From: Pagrus major
Taxonomy: Eukaryota > Chordata > Actinopteri > Spariformes > Sparidae
Length of the DNA stretch: 64,000 bases
NCBI RefSeq assembly: GCF_040436345.1
Contig: NC_133221.1
Span: forward strand, 21,772,665-21,836,664
Direction: 5' to 3'
In this document: positions 22,687 through 34,110 of the stretch, piece after piece
How the letters are laid out: each line of letters starts with the position of its first letter
How positions within the stretch are numbered: position 1 is the first letter of the stretch
Notes under the pieces: model-generated
Told to the model about the DNA's origin: nothing
Seen by the model: only the letters and a program-made list of their open reading frames with translations
Databases searched by the model: none
Made by a program: the position numbers and the translations under genes

Positions 22687-22723
22687 ATACCCAAGCCACG
22701 CTATGTATGGATTAACATCTGCT
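22687..22723. promoter_or_regulatory. Paralogous conserved block A upstream of hes2 copy 2
   Basis: ATACCCAAGCCACGCTA (22687-22703) plus TAACATCTGCT (22713-22723) equals the block at 10567-10602, with nearly the same spacing and position (about 0.73 kb upstream of the start). The E-box is conserved. Confidence 0.65.
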
Positions 22724-23115
22724 TGTGGAGCCTCAGCTTGTTTCCAATATCAACAACACGGTGTTTACCTGGAGCAGAGGGGGAGGAGACTGGGTGACAA
22801 CCTGCAGCACAAGCAGAGATGCGTGCGTCTGTGGAGTACCAACATATATGAGTGTTTTTGTATAGAGAGGAGAAACGAGTCTGCTTTAACACTGCACAGC
22901 ACAAGATGAGGAACAGGCCCGTAATTCAGTAAAAGACTGGAGCTCTTTTGATGTGATACCGCCTTAAAATTCAAAAGGCTAAACACAGTTTTACATATAA
23001 CCTCGTAGATATCTTAAGTTATTTATTATAAAATCAACACCTTTCATTTTAACATCACAGCAGAGTTTCAATCTCTGCTGCAGACCACCAAACAGTGCAG
23101 TGAGCTGCCAGTGGG

Positions 23116-23158
23116 ATTCACGCGTTCGGCACGCGCCACAACCGCGCAACAGATGGAC
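23116..23158. promoter_or_regulatory. Paralogous conserved block B upstream of hes2 copy 2
   Basis: TTCACGCGTTCGGCACGCGCCAC has two CACGCG cores, and CAGATGG follows at 23150-23156. It is the counterpart of 10986-11027. A pyrimidine-rich run with CCTCCT repeats follows (23157-23230). Confidence 0.6.
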
Positions 23159-23952
23159 CCCCCCTCCCTCCATCTCTTCTTCAGTCTCTGTCCCCCTCCC
23201 CCTCCTCCTCCCCCTCCTCCTCTGTTTCCCACTGTCGCAGCGCTCCGCTGCTGCTCCCATCATCAGCATCCCGGCTCCTGCTCCACTTCTCGTGGCCCCT
23301 CACCATCAACGTTTTTGTCGTTTTTTGGGCGGAGGCTCGGGTCACAGCGCATAAACACAATAGTTACGTTGTATAGAAATATTTTGTTAATTCGAGGCAA
23401 ACGACGCAAAAACGAAACTACACAGCAAGATCTAATGGAGAGCGAAAGCAGAAAACACATCAAATACAGCTAAATCTACTTAAAAGTCTTGCTTAAATTA
23501 AAAATAATTATGCAGTCTTATGTTTAACAGATATTTTAAACCACAGTCAGTTGTAGTTTTTTGCAGAAAACCCTTTGCAGATATAGCAAACGCAGGTTTT
23601 ACGCACGGTGCTGTGCGTAAAGCTGGTGTTTGAAGCACTAAGGGAATAATAAAGAGCGGGAACATGTTCAACACAATAACATATCATTTTTTTAGTTTAT
23701 TTATTTACATTTGGAAACATATGTACTTCAACAGGCTCATATCATTTCGCTAAAGATAACGCCGCAGGTTGTCTAGCTGTAGCTTGAGGGTGCTTCAGGG
23801 GTTTTATCCATCTTTTTTGTTTCAAGCATCAAAGATGCGCCGTTTTGCACGCGTCCTGCCCCATGGGGCCCTAAATAACTGCCATCAGGTCCAGTCTGGG
23901 AACGGGCCCTTCGAGATAAGACCAAAAAAAAAAAAAAAGTCCTAGAGAGGCT

Positions 23953-24035
23953 TCGGTTGGGAGCCTTTTTGTCCTGGTTTCAGCGTGGGTATCCATCTGT
24001 GCAAGCTGAGAGCACAGTGATCCTTTGTTGAAGGA
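23953..24035. promoter_or_regulatory. Paralogous conserved block C upstream of hes2 copy 2
   Basis: It runs 'cggttgggagcctttttgtc' ... 'cagcgtgggtatccatctgt' 'gc' ... 'tcctttgttgaag', aligned with 12051-12142. The E-box and its flanking 'ggta.' are kept. Confidence 0.65.
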
Positions 24036-27000
24036 CGTACAGAAACGTGGACTGACAAAGACATTTCCAGCAACTCTGTGGGAAAGGGATATGATTAGCT
24101 TCTTTGTTTCTTCCAGTAAAACTTTAGGCTACTGATGACTATGTCAGAATTGAGACAGATAAAGGAAAAACTCTAGAAAGTTGCATTACATGTTTTTTTA
24201 ATATGGATTATTAAGAATCATTAGAACAACTTCAGAGACAGTTTTGGGGGAAAAGTACATCTAGACCATACGATGAAAAGGTATTTATGTAGTCCCAGAA
24301 AACATCTTCAATAACAATCGTTGAGTTTGAGAATAAACTCACACTGATCAGTATTAAATTGGTCGTATAAACGGCATGAGACTGACACGAGCCACAGCGT
24401 CCGGACAGATGGAGACTGCGCTCGTTAATTGATGCGTGAAACCAAACGCGTCGACGGACTCTCTGTCCTCCTGCTGAGGGTGATCGTCTCCATCACGATG
24501 GAGGCTTCCAGAATTCTAGGTCTTCCTTCCAAACTACAGCTGAAAGGATGTCTGGCATCCCAAGCCAAAATCTACGCCAACAGTGTCCGCATCATACTGA
24601 AGCATCTGTAGGACTGCTGGCTGGTGTTTGAGCCCAGCAGCGACACAAACATGTGAAACAAACATTTGATTGAACTTCTTGTTGTTCATTATTTGTGATC
24701 AAATCCTTTTTTTCCCCATAAGACACTTAATTAAGACCTGATTTTGTATCCTATAATATAAATGATTAATGTTATGGTTATTATTGTGAAAAGGTAGTTA
24801 GAAAATGTGTGATTTCCAAATTGGTTCCATGTTTGTAGGGTTTGTTTTAGCTTCAGCTCCCCAGCTGTCACGTCTGTTATCTTGTAAATAACGAGGAAGA
24901 CATATAAAGACATTTCAAACTACCTATTCCACAGAGTATGTCTGTTCACTCTGTGGTACCTGAAGCAAAACAAATTTAATGAAACCAGTGAAACACTTGA
25001 TTTCACTGTCACTTTATTAAAATGTGTGTAATTGAAAAAAAATATTTCTATTTAAACCTTACTCTGAGCCCAACCGTTACTTTATTTGCTTAAGAATTAT
25101 TTATATAGGTACGAGAAGGTGAACTGTATGCACACAGGTAGTGTAAAATATTATGATGGCATTGCAAGAGCACAAATTACACTAAATGGGTCAGTTTGTA
25201 AAGTTTGTTGTGATTTTGATGGTTACTAACTGATGATTCAGAAATACATTGAGGAGCAGAATGGAATTTAAACAGTTAAATCATTATGAATAATGAAGAG
25301 TTTAACTGTCAGACTTCCCCAAATAATCGAGTCTAAAGTCTGCAGACACTCTGCAGTACCATTTTGCTATGTCCAAGTCTTAAGTCATACATGCAGCAGA
25401 TTGATGGGCAGAACAAGCAGTCAGAGAGAAGTTCACGAGCTGCATCATAGCCTGGTTTTGTTCTATAAAAAGTTAGATACAGTATAAGAGGAAGATGAGT
25501 CTTTATTCATCACTTATTCTCAGTACAAATTATTAGATCTTGTTCTCTGTATTTCAATCGTCACTGAGAAGCAGCCATACAGCGCCCAGGGACCAACTCC
25601 AATTTTAAGCCAGTGCCTCTGTCAAGGGCACCAGCACAATAATCAACCAAATATACATGTCTTGAAGGTGGGGAAAATACACAAACACGGGGAGAAAGTT
25701 CAAACTCCACAAAGAACTCCGCAGTGCTAACCACTGAGCCACCGTGCTAAAATGTTCCTCAGAAAAGAGGACAATCAGGCAGCAAATACAACACTGACAA
25801 CAGATATCAGTTATACAAACACGTTCAGGGTCGTGGCTGCTTTCATCTGGATCTGTGAAAATGATCAAGAAGAAGAAAAAAAAACTATTTTTTGACTTTC
25901 CCACATACTGACACACTGAATTGACCCAAGCCAGAGCTTTTCTTGTCTTGACTCTGATTATTAAACCTATGTGGTACAGTGTGATGTACCCACACAGTAG
26001 TAGAGTCACTGATTTCAGACAGAAAAGGGACTGGGGTATGCTCGTTTACAGCTTTTAATACTGCAACATGTTTCAATAGTAATGTACCAACATTTTAACA
26101 CCTTATTCCCCCTCTGAAGTTTGCTGTCCCTGTTCTGAAAAGCACCTGATGCAACTGCACATTGGAGGAAATTATGTGTGACACTGAGCTGATCCCTGGA
26201 ATGGTTATCCAATAAGTTCACCACTAATTCACTTGTTCAGTTATTGATATTTTTCCACACATAAAAACAAAACACTTCAATTCAGACTGCTAATATAATG
26301 TTTTTCTCACATACAATCCATTAACGCTACAGTTTTCTTTTAGTATGAATCCATCTCCACTCTCAGTTCGTTGAACCAGCAGCATGCAGCTGTGTTGTTA
26401 TCCAAGCTGCTTGGAGAGAAAATATCTAAGTAGGTGGATTGTATTTCAACCAGAAGAGTGAGCTCAACTGACCACTGCAGCTCCATTATCAACAGCTTAC
26501 CCTGCTACACTAACTCATCGGCAACATGCAGCTGGGCACATATCTCTACTTGTGTGCAGCCAGGACAGAGAACACAGTAAAGCTAATTTAAAACCATTTC
26601 CAGTGTGATTTTGTCGCAGTTATGTTGGATTTTGACAAAAGCATCAGCACAGACAATGGAGATAATTCAACTAAATAACAATTTATTTCCTTTCACCTTA
26701 GAATCTCATGAAACCACAATATTCTGGATGTGGATTCAGCCCAGGTTCTTTGTTGTGTGCTGCTCCACTCTGCTTAAATGGCGGTCACTCTCCACTTAAT
26801 CTATTTTTAAAGAGGCAAGTCTGTGGCTGGAGGCTTTGACAAAGTTGAGGTTCAAGCTGCACTAACTAGCTCCTTCCATAGCTAAAACACATCTCACAGT
26901 CATTTTTGTTAGTATGATGCAGGACATGAGATTAGGTTGAAATGCCTGAAAAAATCTGGTTGGCACACCATGGGTTAATATTGTGTTTGGAAGACTGTTT

Positions 27001-29489
27001 TTAGGTTCAGGACCAACATTTTACATTCAGGCTGTTGATCTCACAAACTTGATCACTGAACTATGTTCATACCAACCAATAACATTACATATCAGAAATA
27101 ACACTCACTGTAATGTTACCAAGCTGATTTTTGTGATCTTAAAATGAAGAGGAGGTCTCAGAACTAAAATGGCTTCCTGGGAGGACAATGAGCGAAGAGA
27201 ACTTCTTTCCTCACTCGGCATTTAAGATATAGTGCATACACTCCTTTGTCTGGCAGCTTCTTAAGGACCTCTTCTGTGGCTTTGATCAAGAGCAGGCAGG
27301 TGTGGGTGACTGGTTGACACTGTTGCTCCATGTGGTGGTGCTTTATCAGGTGACCCCTGTCCATGGTGCTGAAGAGGGAGAGGGTGTTTTAAAGGAAGAA
27401 AGCCGTCTGTGATGCTGGATTCTGGCTCTGAAGTTACCCATTCACACCTGACAGTACATGTTACATTGGTTCTCGTTCTCATTGTTTGTCTGCTTTTGAA
27501 AGTGGCTCCAGACAACAGAGACTGCGAGGAACTGGTGCCAAATTGTCTTTTCTTTAGTTTAGATGTTCAATTTGACACTTAACCTACCCAAAAGGCTGTA
27601 GGATGTGTGTTAATGAAACAGAGAAGCAATATCTATGTGTGGACTTGAGTGAGCCCTCCAACACAGACACACCAGCTCTATCAGCCTACATTATGAAAGG
27701 GACTGTGGTCAAACTGGGTTTCAAAAGAAAACAATCAAATTAAAAGATCCATCTTGCTTCTTTCTTATCATGTTTCTTATCATGAGTAACAGGCAACAAG
27801 TGCAACAATGGAAAGATGATAACTGTCCTCTGTGTTTATCATTGAGGTCTTAGTGGGAGATTACATGAGACTGCAGTGCCTTAAATTGAAGGAAATTTTT
27901 GATATTTTGCCCCACATCATACTCAAACTGAAAATGTATAAGCTTCATAAAAGTAGATTTCATGGCAGGACTGTTATATTGGATTGCATTCAATTGTATA
28001 GTACAAAGTGGCAGTGAGTGTACAGTGTATTCCTCTCTGCCTTTGATCACTTTTACACACTGTTGCTGCTTTTATGATGGCTCTAGGTCGGCTATGATTC
28101 AATATTTAAGGTTTTTTTTTAAATACCCTTTTATCTTCAGCTGAAAACAATTAAATAGACATGATAGTGTGCTGAAGGTAGAGATGCTCTTTGTGTGACT
28201 TCAGAGGTGGTGCAGGGGAGGGGGGAGGCAATAAATGAAGTAAAATCTTTTAGATATATATAATCTAGATATGTAAAAATGTTTAATGTTACGTTAAAAA
28301 TTAGTGAATTATTCGTCTGCAAATGTTTTTAGCGTTGTTTTGTTCTGTCAGAGCACTGATGTGACATTGTCACGTCTCTCTCTCTGGGGATGCAAAAAGG
28401 AGACCTATCATCATTTGCCAAGAAGCTTCCCACGCCTAAAACAACGCTGTTTTCATAAAGCATCTGCCACCAGTGACGGAAATACAAACTTTTTTTTTTT
28501 CTCCTGCACGATGTACATTTGACGTCACTGATTCTGTCGCGAGGTCTGCCTCAGCATCCATACAGGTCACGTGCTAAAGGAGACGCTAACAAAAGATATA
28601 GATGATTTGTAGTAATTTTAAAATAAAACATCGATTATAAAGCAGCCAAAATAGTGCAGAAAAATTGTCTTTATCAAGTTGGTGGACTATATATGTCTTT
28701 GGATTCAAGTCCAAATCAGTCAAATCAAAATTTCAAGATCTTATACATATGTCAAATTATTGACACTGCCTCATATCTAAGGATAATTTAAGGATGTGAG
28801 GATATAAAACTAATGTCTATTTGTTGCTATTAAACATACACAAGCACTATTGAAGCCAGAGCTGAAACACATTGTAGAAATAAAAAATCAAACTGCTATA
28901 AAACACAGACCGTGATACATAAATGTTGAATGAAAGATCACAGATTATAGTTGAATTATTCTCTGTGAAAATGGTGGATAAAGGACACCATAACTGGAGG
29001 TTTTCATACACTTTAAATTAACATTATAGATCGTTTGCCATTTATTGCGCTCATAGTCATTGTTCCCCCTTGAAAATACAATCCAAATTGCAAAGCATCG
29101 AGCCTGGCGTCGCTTTCAGAGGCGGAGAAACCTTTTTTTTTGCCTAATTGTACATTGCATAAATCAGAAGTATGGCTCAGACAGGATTTGAATATCTAAC
29201 CAAGCCTAACCAAGCCAAAAGCCAAGCTGCAAGACAGAGCTCACATCTGGTGGTGCAAATTTGTTTTGCTCCTCAAAGTTGACAAAGGTAAAACTTGTGG
29301 CGTCGCATTGGCTTCTCCACCAATAGCTGTCGTCCTCGGCTCTGACTGACTCCACAGTCATGCGTCTCAATGTGCTGCTCCAAGACCCGCAACCAATCCA
29401 ACAGCAGTGTCTCTACACTGAATTCATGTTTAGGGATCGTGCATGAATGATAAAATAGAGACACCACTAAAAACTTTGTAAGGTTGCTG
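24036..29489. other. Intergenic region between hes2 copy 2 and espn, left part
   Basis: No gene was recognised. An open frame at 24429-24611 (60 codons, plus) and one at 27164-27364 (66 codons, minus) match no family I know; neither shows a clear splice context. Around 24390-24440 there is a CAGATGG E-box followed by 'cgttaattgatgcgtg', possibly regulatory. A dispersed-repeat piece lies at 25585-25755. Confidence 0.45.
25585..25755 (-). repeat. Fish dispersed repeat (LINE-derived type), fragment
   Basis: The words 'acacggggagaaagttcaaa' then 'ctccacaaagaa' and 'gtgctaaccactgagccacc' then 'gtgct' are the standard distal part of a very abundant fish interspersed repeat. A second, more complete but worn copy is at 38050-38315. 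Confidence 0.6.
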
Positions 29490-29790
29490 TTTATTTCTTC
29501 ATCTTTTAGTGAATAAGGTATGATTTGGGAGGATTGGAGCTGCCCCAGCGCCAGGCGAGGTATTGGACAGGCAGGACAGGCGGCTTGTTGGCGGGGTTTT
29601 TTGAATATTGGATTTGTGATTGAGGGGAATCCATTGTGCTGCCATATCAGGGGCACGAGAACAGCACGAGCCAGGCGAACAAAGGCAGCAGATGGCTTTC
29701 CTGCTCCGATGAATTATTTTGAAGTTACAGAGACACGGGGGCCATTAAGAGTTGTCCGGAGGGAAATTAAAGAGTGGGGACAGGGTTAAT
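29490..29790. promoter_or_regulatory. Candidate enhancer (SOX site beside E-box)
   Basis: A non-repetitive segment of higher complexity has 'ttgaatattggatttgtgat', 'gccatatcagg', 'gaacaaaggcagcagatggc' and 'ccgatgaattattttgaag'. AACAAAGG fits a SOX site and lies a few bases from the E-box CAGATGGC. An open frame across it (29520-29789) shows no domain and is not proposed as a gene. Function is inferred from composition and motifs. Confidence 0.35.
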
Positions 29791-32083
29791 CACGAAAACA
29801 CATTTAGGCTGCATAGAGACATTCTATATTGCTGCAAAGTCCAGAAGAAAAGTCAGATTTATTTTATATCTCAGAAAGTATGACTCATTTCATTGTTGTA
29901 GCTGCTAATGAGGATGTAGTAAAATAAGAATACAGGGCTCACATTCGGGCAAAAAAGTGGTGCTTGAGATTCTGGAGAAATTGACACCTTTTATTACATT
30001 TTTTATTTAAAAAGGAACCTGGAAACAACAAATAAGCAGTTAAATTGCTCTTCTTCTGGTCTTGTAAAGTCACTCCAGCTTCCAAATGGTCTTAAATCAG
30101 GCTATGAAAAAAAAAGAATCAAATCTATCCTTACATTTTTTTTTAAAAAACCTAACAAATATTATATATTTTATATAATATATTTTTGCACGCTCCTGCA
30201 CAGTCCTCCATCAGTGAAGCTGAACCAGGCCACAGGGGGCGTGGCCTGCCCGAGAGCCCCGCCCACCGCGAGAACGCGTCTCTTTCATTGAGCCTCAAAC
30301 CTCGTGTTGGAAAAGGGCGCTCAATACAAGCGCAGCCTTCAACCAGCGACGACCTGCGAGCACTGCTGCATGGGCTTTAAATGACGGGCAGAGGGAGAAC
30401 CAAGTCACACCCTGGTATGTAAGCTTTTCCTTCTAAAAATACAGTGTTATAGACATGTTATATACCTGTTTGTGTTTTGAACAAGTCAATTATGTGCAGT
30501 ATTTAATCTCAAAACCTCAGCTACTTCTCCTCAAGGTGCTGTTTTAGTGTGCTAAATGTTTAAGGTCTTATATGTAAAATATCTGTGTCACTATTTGATG
30601 TAATGCTATCTGAGCTTGAGTGATGAGATTTGTCCAACAAGCTGAAAATGAAACCTATAACCAGGCTGTTTAACTGTAACACGTGACTGTGCATATTTCG
30701 TTTTATTGCCTAATATTAAGACGTGCATTTCATAATAATGTGTGTCTTTACATCTCTTATATGGTGTGCAGCTATTCTGCCTCCATTTAATGGATGCACA
30801 GTTATTTGGTGTGGCTACAGTCAAATAACTGAAGACCCTAGCCTAAACCTATAAATAAGATAATGAGATAAATCATTTGAAGCAGATAGAAACCATCAGA
30901 CCACGTTAGCACGTTTTTCAGTGATGAAAGTGATAAAACTTCCTTGACTTTTCACTGTGGACGCTGCATTGTTCAAACGCCTGTCTTGTCAAATTAGTTG
31001 TCCTGTTTCTGTCAGTCGCTAATGAGTCTGAGTGTGAGAAAGTCTGACCCAAGAAATTCTCACTGCAGCTCACGGATGACTGGCTCGCTGTAGGAGAGAC
31101 ACCACGCCTGCACGGTGAGTTCAAGGGGACAGAAGACATCTAAACTTGTGTCTCAAGGCTCTGAGAAGGAAAGAAGATTTGAGAATAAGATGCTTGAACT
31201 TAGACTCAATGATGACCTGCTACTTCATTAAACCAGCACGTCTAAGTCCTGCTTTTGTTATAATGCTGTTGTGTAGTCTATTTCTAGAAATGTGACTGCA
31301 AGTACAGAGATCATCAAGGGAAACAAAAACTATAGGTTACCCTAAACAATAGGCTATACAGAACATGTGTCTGTCTTTTGATATATTTACATCTGTCTGG
31401 AACCTGTGTATTTTACAGGATGGTATCTAATAGAAAAGTTAGACTGAGGGAAACAATGATGTCTGTCTAGAAACAAGATAAAACGTTTTATTGTAAAAAG
31501 TTAAAAGGTTTTTATTAAATATTTCAGTCAGGAAAATTACATTGACAATATTAAAGCTGTTTATGGTCTGAAATAACCTCTGAACTGTAAAATGGAGGCT
31601 TGTAGACTTTTAACGATTGTTGAGATGATTATATTTAGGGTTTGGAGTGAAAGAGGGGAATCAAATAATAAGCCTTTGAGTAAAATAATTGTACATCAAA
31701 TTGTAAATAAAACAAGCTTAATATCAGCATTTCAGAGAGCATCTCACAGTAGTGGCTAGCACAAGACAGATTTTTGAAGGAATACATATGTACTGTCTAT
31801 AACCATTAATGAAGTGAAGGTTAACTTAAAATTAGACTTTTTTTAATGTCCTCAAGTCAAATGTAAAAATGATCAAATTTATTACAAATTTAGATATCAA
31901 TTGTCAATATCAATTATACATTCATAATAAGATTTAAATACACAGAGTATAATTTAACTTTTTCACGCCCTCTTGCTTCTCAAGAGACTGCTTTAAGGTG
32001 ATTTCCTGATCTTTTAAATGTGCTTATAGATTAATTTCAGCTCCTGCCAAGTAGTATATTTCTACATATCCAAAGGACAATGA

Positions 32084-32151
<68 letters not shown>

Positions 32152-32429
32152 AAAGATGGGGATGGAGGGGGATAAATAAAGTCATTTTTTGCTCTTTGTG
32201 TGCGTTTGTCTTCTTTCATCTGTTTAATAAAGTTTGCATTGTGTGGTCTCTTTTTTATAAACAGTATCTGAGCCTCTTATTATCCATTAAGGTCAACAAT
32301 ATGTGTGTGTTTATTTTTAATGTCATATCATCCTTCGTAAATGTGTTGATCCATCATTATTATTAGCAGCAGTGGACTAAATCGCATTCTGGCTGATACA
32401 TTAAAAGGTGAAGACACGTTTCTGTCTGT
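29791..32429. other. Intergenic, central part, with a G+C-rich segment
   Basis: About 30185-30420 is a G+C-rich, CpG-containing segment just after a TATA-like A+T run ('atatattttatataatatat'). It ends at a potential donor 'ctg|gtatgt' (30416). It could be an unannotated promoter and first exon on the plus strand; no partner exon was found. A (GAAA)n repeat lies at 32082-32154. Nothing else is supported. Confidence 0.4.
32082..32154. repeat. (GAAA)n microsatellite
   Basis: About 18 tandem GAAA units. Confidence 0.97.
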
Positions 32430-32600
32430 GGTTCAACATCGACTGAAGGCATCCTCCCTGCACGCGCCCAGGCTCACTCGAGCGAAAGCAATTAGGTTAT
32501 GGCACGCGCCAGCCAGCTGGGCCGTTGCAGACGGGCGCGAGGAGCTGCTGACTACAGGCCTACAGCCTAACGTCATTCTGTCATAACCTCGTTTTAAAGG
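32430..32600. promoter_or_regulatory. Candidate conserved noncoding block
   Basis: A G+C-rich non-repeat segment includes 'ctgcacgcgcccaggctcac', 'caattaggttatggcacgcg' and 'ccagccagctggg'. CACGCG cores and a CAGCTGG E-box lie within 60 bp, the same pairing as in hes2 block B. Role inferred only. Confidence 0.35.
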
Positions 32601-32656
32601 TGGACAATGACGCCTGACATGGCAAATGGAGATTGGTAGAATAACATTTACTTGTA

Positions 32657-32717
<61 letters not shown>

Positions 32718-32730
32718 TATTATTATTATT
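32657..32730. repeat. (ATT)n microsatellite
   Basis: Tandem ATT triplets with two ATC interruptions. Confidence 0.96.
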
Positions 32731-33009
32731 GAAATATATGGAATATAATCTTATTATATAGAAAACTATAGAGTCATTATAGAGACTTCTCATAAAGGTG
32801 GTTCTTGGTCAGCTGTGAAAGTGTAAAATGAAATATCTGTGGCTGTGAAGGGTTGTAACGCTCCAAATTAGGAGCACACTGGTCATTTGTTCACTTTTTT
32901 CAGCGAACGTGTTGCTTTTCTCTTGGTTGCACTGTGTGAATATGTTCCTGGGCCATATTTACTGCTGCAGACTGTGGGTCAGGTTGTAAACAGCCTGAAC
33001 TTGAGAAGA

Positions 33010-33200
33010 AAACGTCCTCATTTGAATGTTCCCGCGCAGCAGCAGATGTGACCACACAATAGATGGGGCCCACGCCCGCATAATTGAGCCCAATTTGAAT
33101 AACTGTCGTACGTCCGACGCGTGCAAGAAATATCCCAGCTTTCCCAGGCTGTGCAGGAAAACCGTTGGCAGACCCTTTTTCCAGTTCAATAGGGATTTAG
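33010..33200. promoter_or_regulatory. Candidate conserved noncoding block
   Basis: A non-repetitive segment with 'cgcgcagcagcagatgtgac', 'tagatggggcccacgcccgc', 'ataattgagcccaatttgaa' and 'tcccagctttcccaggctg'. An open frame (33026-33220) is not convincing as a gene. The combination of E-box (CAGATG), TAAT-type cores and G+C-rich words suggests a regulatory element. Confidence 0.3.
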
Positions 33201-33934
33201 CTTCTCACTGCTTGAAGTAGCGGCAGCGTCTTTAATGAAGCCTGGGAACAGAGTCCGGATCACCTACACATGGTTAAATCCTGTGTTACACCCTTTATTA
33301 TGGTGCTGTAAGGATGCAGCTGCACCGGGGGCCTACTCTGTGTTTTATGTCAGGGGCCACATTTACCAAACTGGTCGATAGTAGGGGCTACATAAATGAA
33401 TAATAAACACATACATGATAAATAAATATGCTTAATAAATAAGCATACTTTCAAAAAGATAGTCTTGTGAAACAATCAATAACCTATTTCATTAAAATAA
33501 CTAGGCTATCCAAATATCCTATTCTGTGCAACTTGAGCCATTACAGGTTTAAACTGGGTCGGTATTCGTTAAACAAACTGTGGTCAATTTTTCCTACATG
33601 CAAAATCAGTATGATAATTCAAATCTCATTTTATTGACAATAAATTATGTTGTATCACTGCTTTCCAGGAAGTCAGATCTGGGTACACATTTAAAACAAA
33701 GTATTCCTATACGAAAAAAAATAGGATGCCGAATATTATCATACTGTTCAAATAACCAACTGTAGCCGTTATTGCGTGGGCCAGTACATATATTTTTTAT
33801 CTGCACGCAGTATATCTTTCCTCTAATGTAAAATACGTATGCAAGATATTCTCTGATAAAATGATGTAGTCCCCCCCTCTGAATCGTGTAAGGGAGTTTT
33901 TATTGTCCATTTCCTTTGGGGAATTGTACCATTA

Positions 33935-34110
33935 TAGTCAGACCGCTCGTGGGAATTCCCCCCCTCCTCCCCCAAATCAGCGCGCGGTGTCCATGACAGT
34001 TGGACCGGTGCAACAGATGGTCTGGAGAGGCACGCGTCGAGCACGAGACTCGCCCATTAGACCCCCCCTTCCTCCTCCTCCTCCTCCTCCTCCTCCCCAG
34101 CATCAGGCAG
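33935..34110. promoter_or_regulatory. Candidate Notch/bHLH-type regulatory block
   Basis: CGTGGGAA (33948-33955) matches the CSL/Su(H) consensus YGTGRGAA. It is followed by CAACAGATGG (about 34011-34020), then GGCACGCGTCGAGCACGAG, a CACGCG-type site, all within 95 bp. A (CCT)n run closes the block (34065-34096). Sites are seen directly; use is inferred. Confidence 0.4.

Noticed and set aside
24429-24611. 60-codon open frame near an E-box, considered as a small gene
   Set aside because: No recognisable domain or splice context; the length is expected by chance in 64 kb.
27164-27364. 66-codon minus-strand frame, considered as an exon of an unknown gene
   Set aside because: No convincing acceptor/donor pair and no family recognised.
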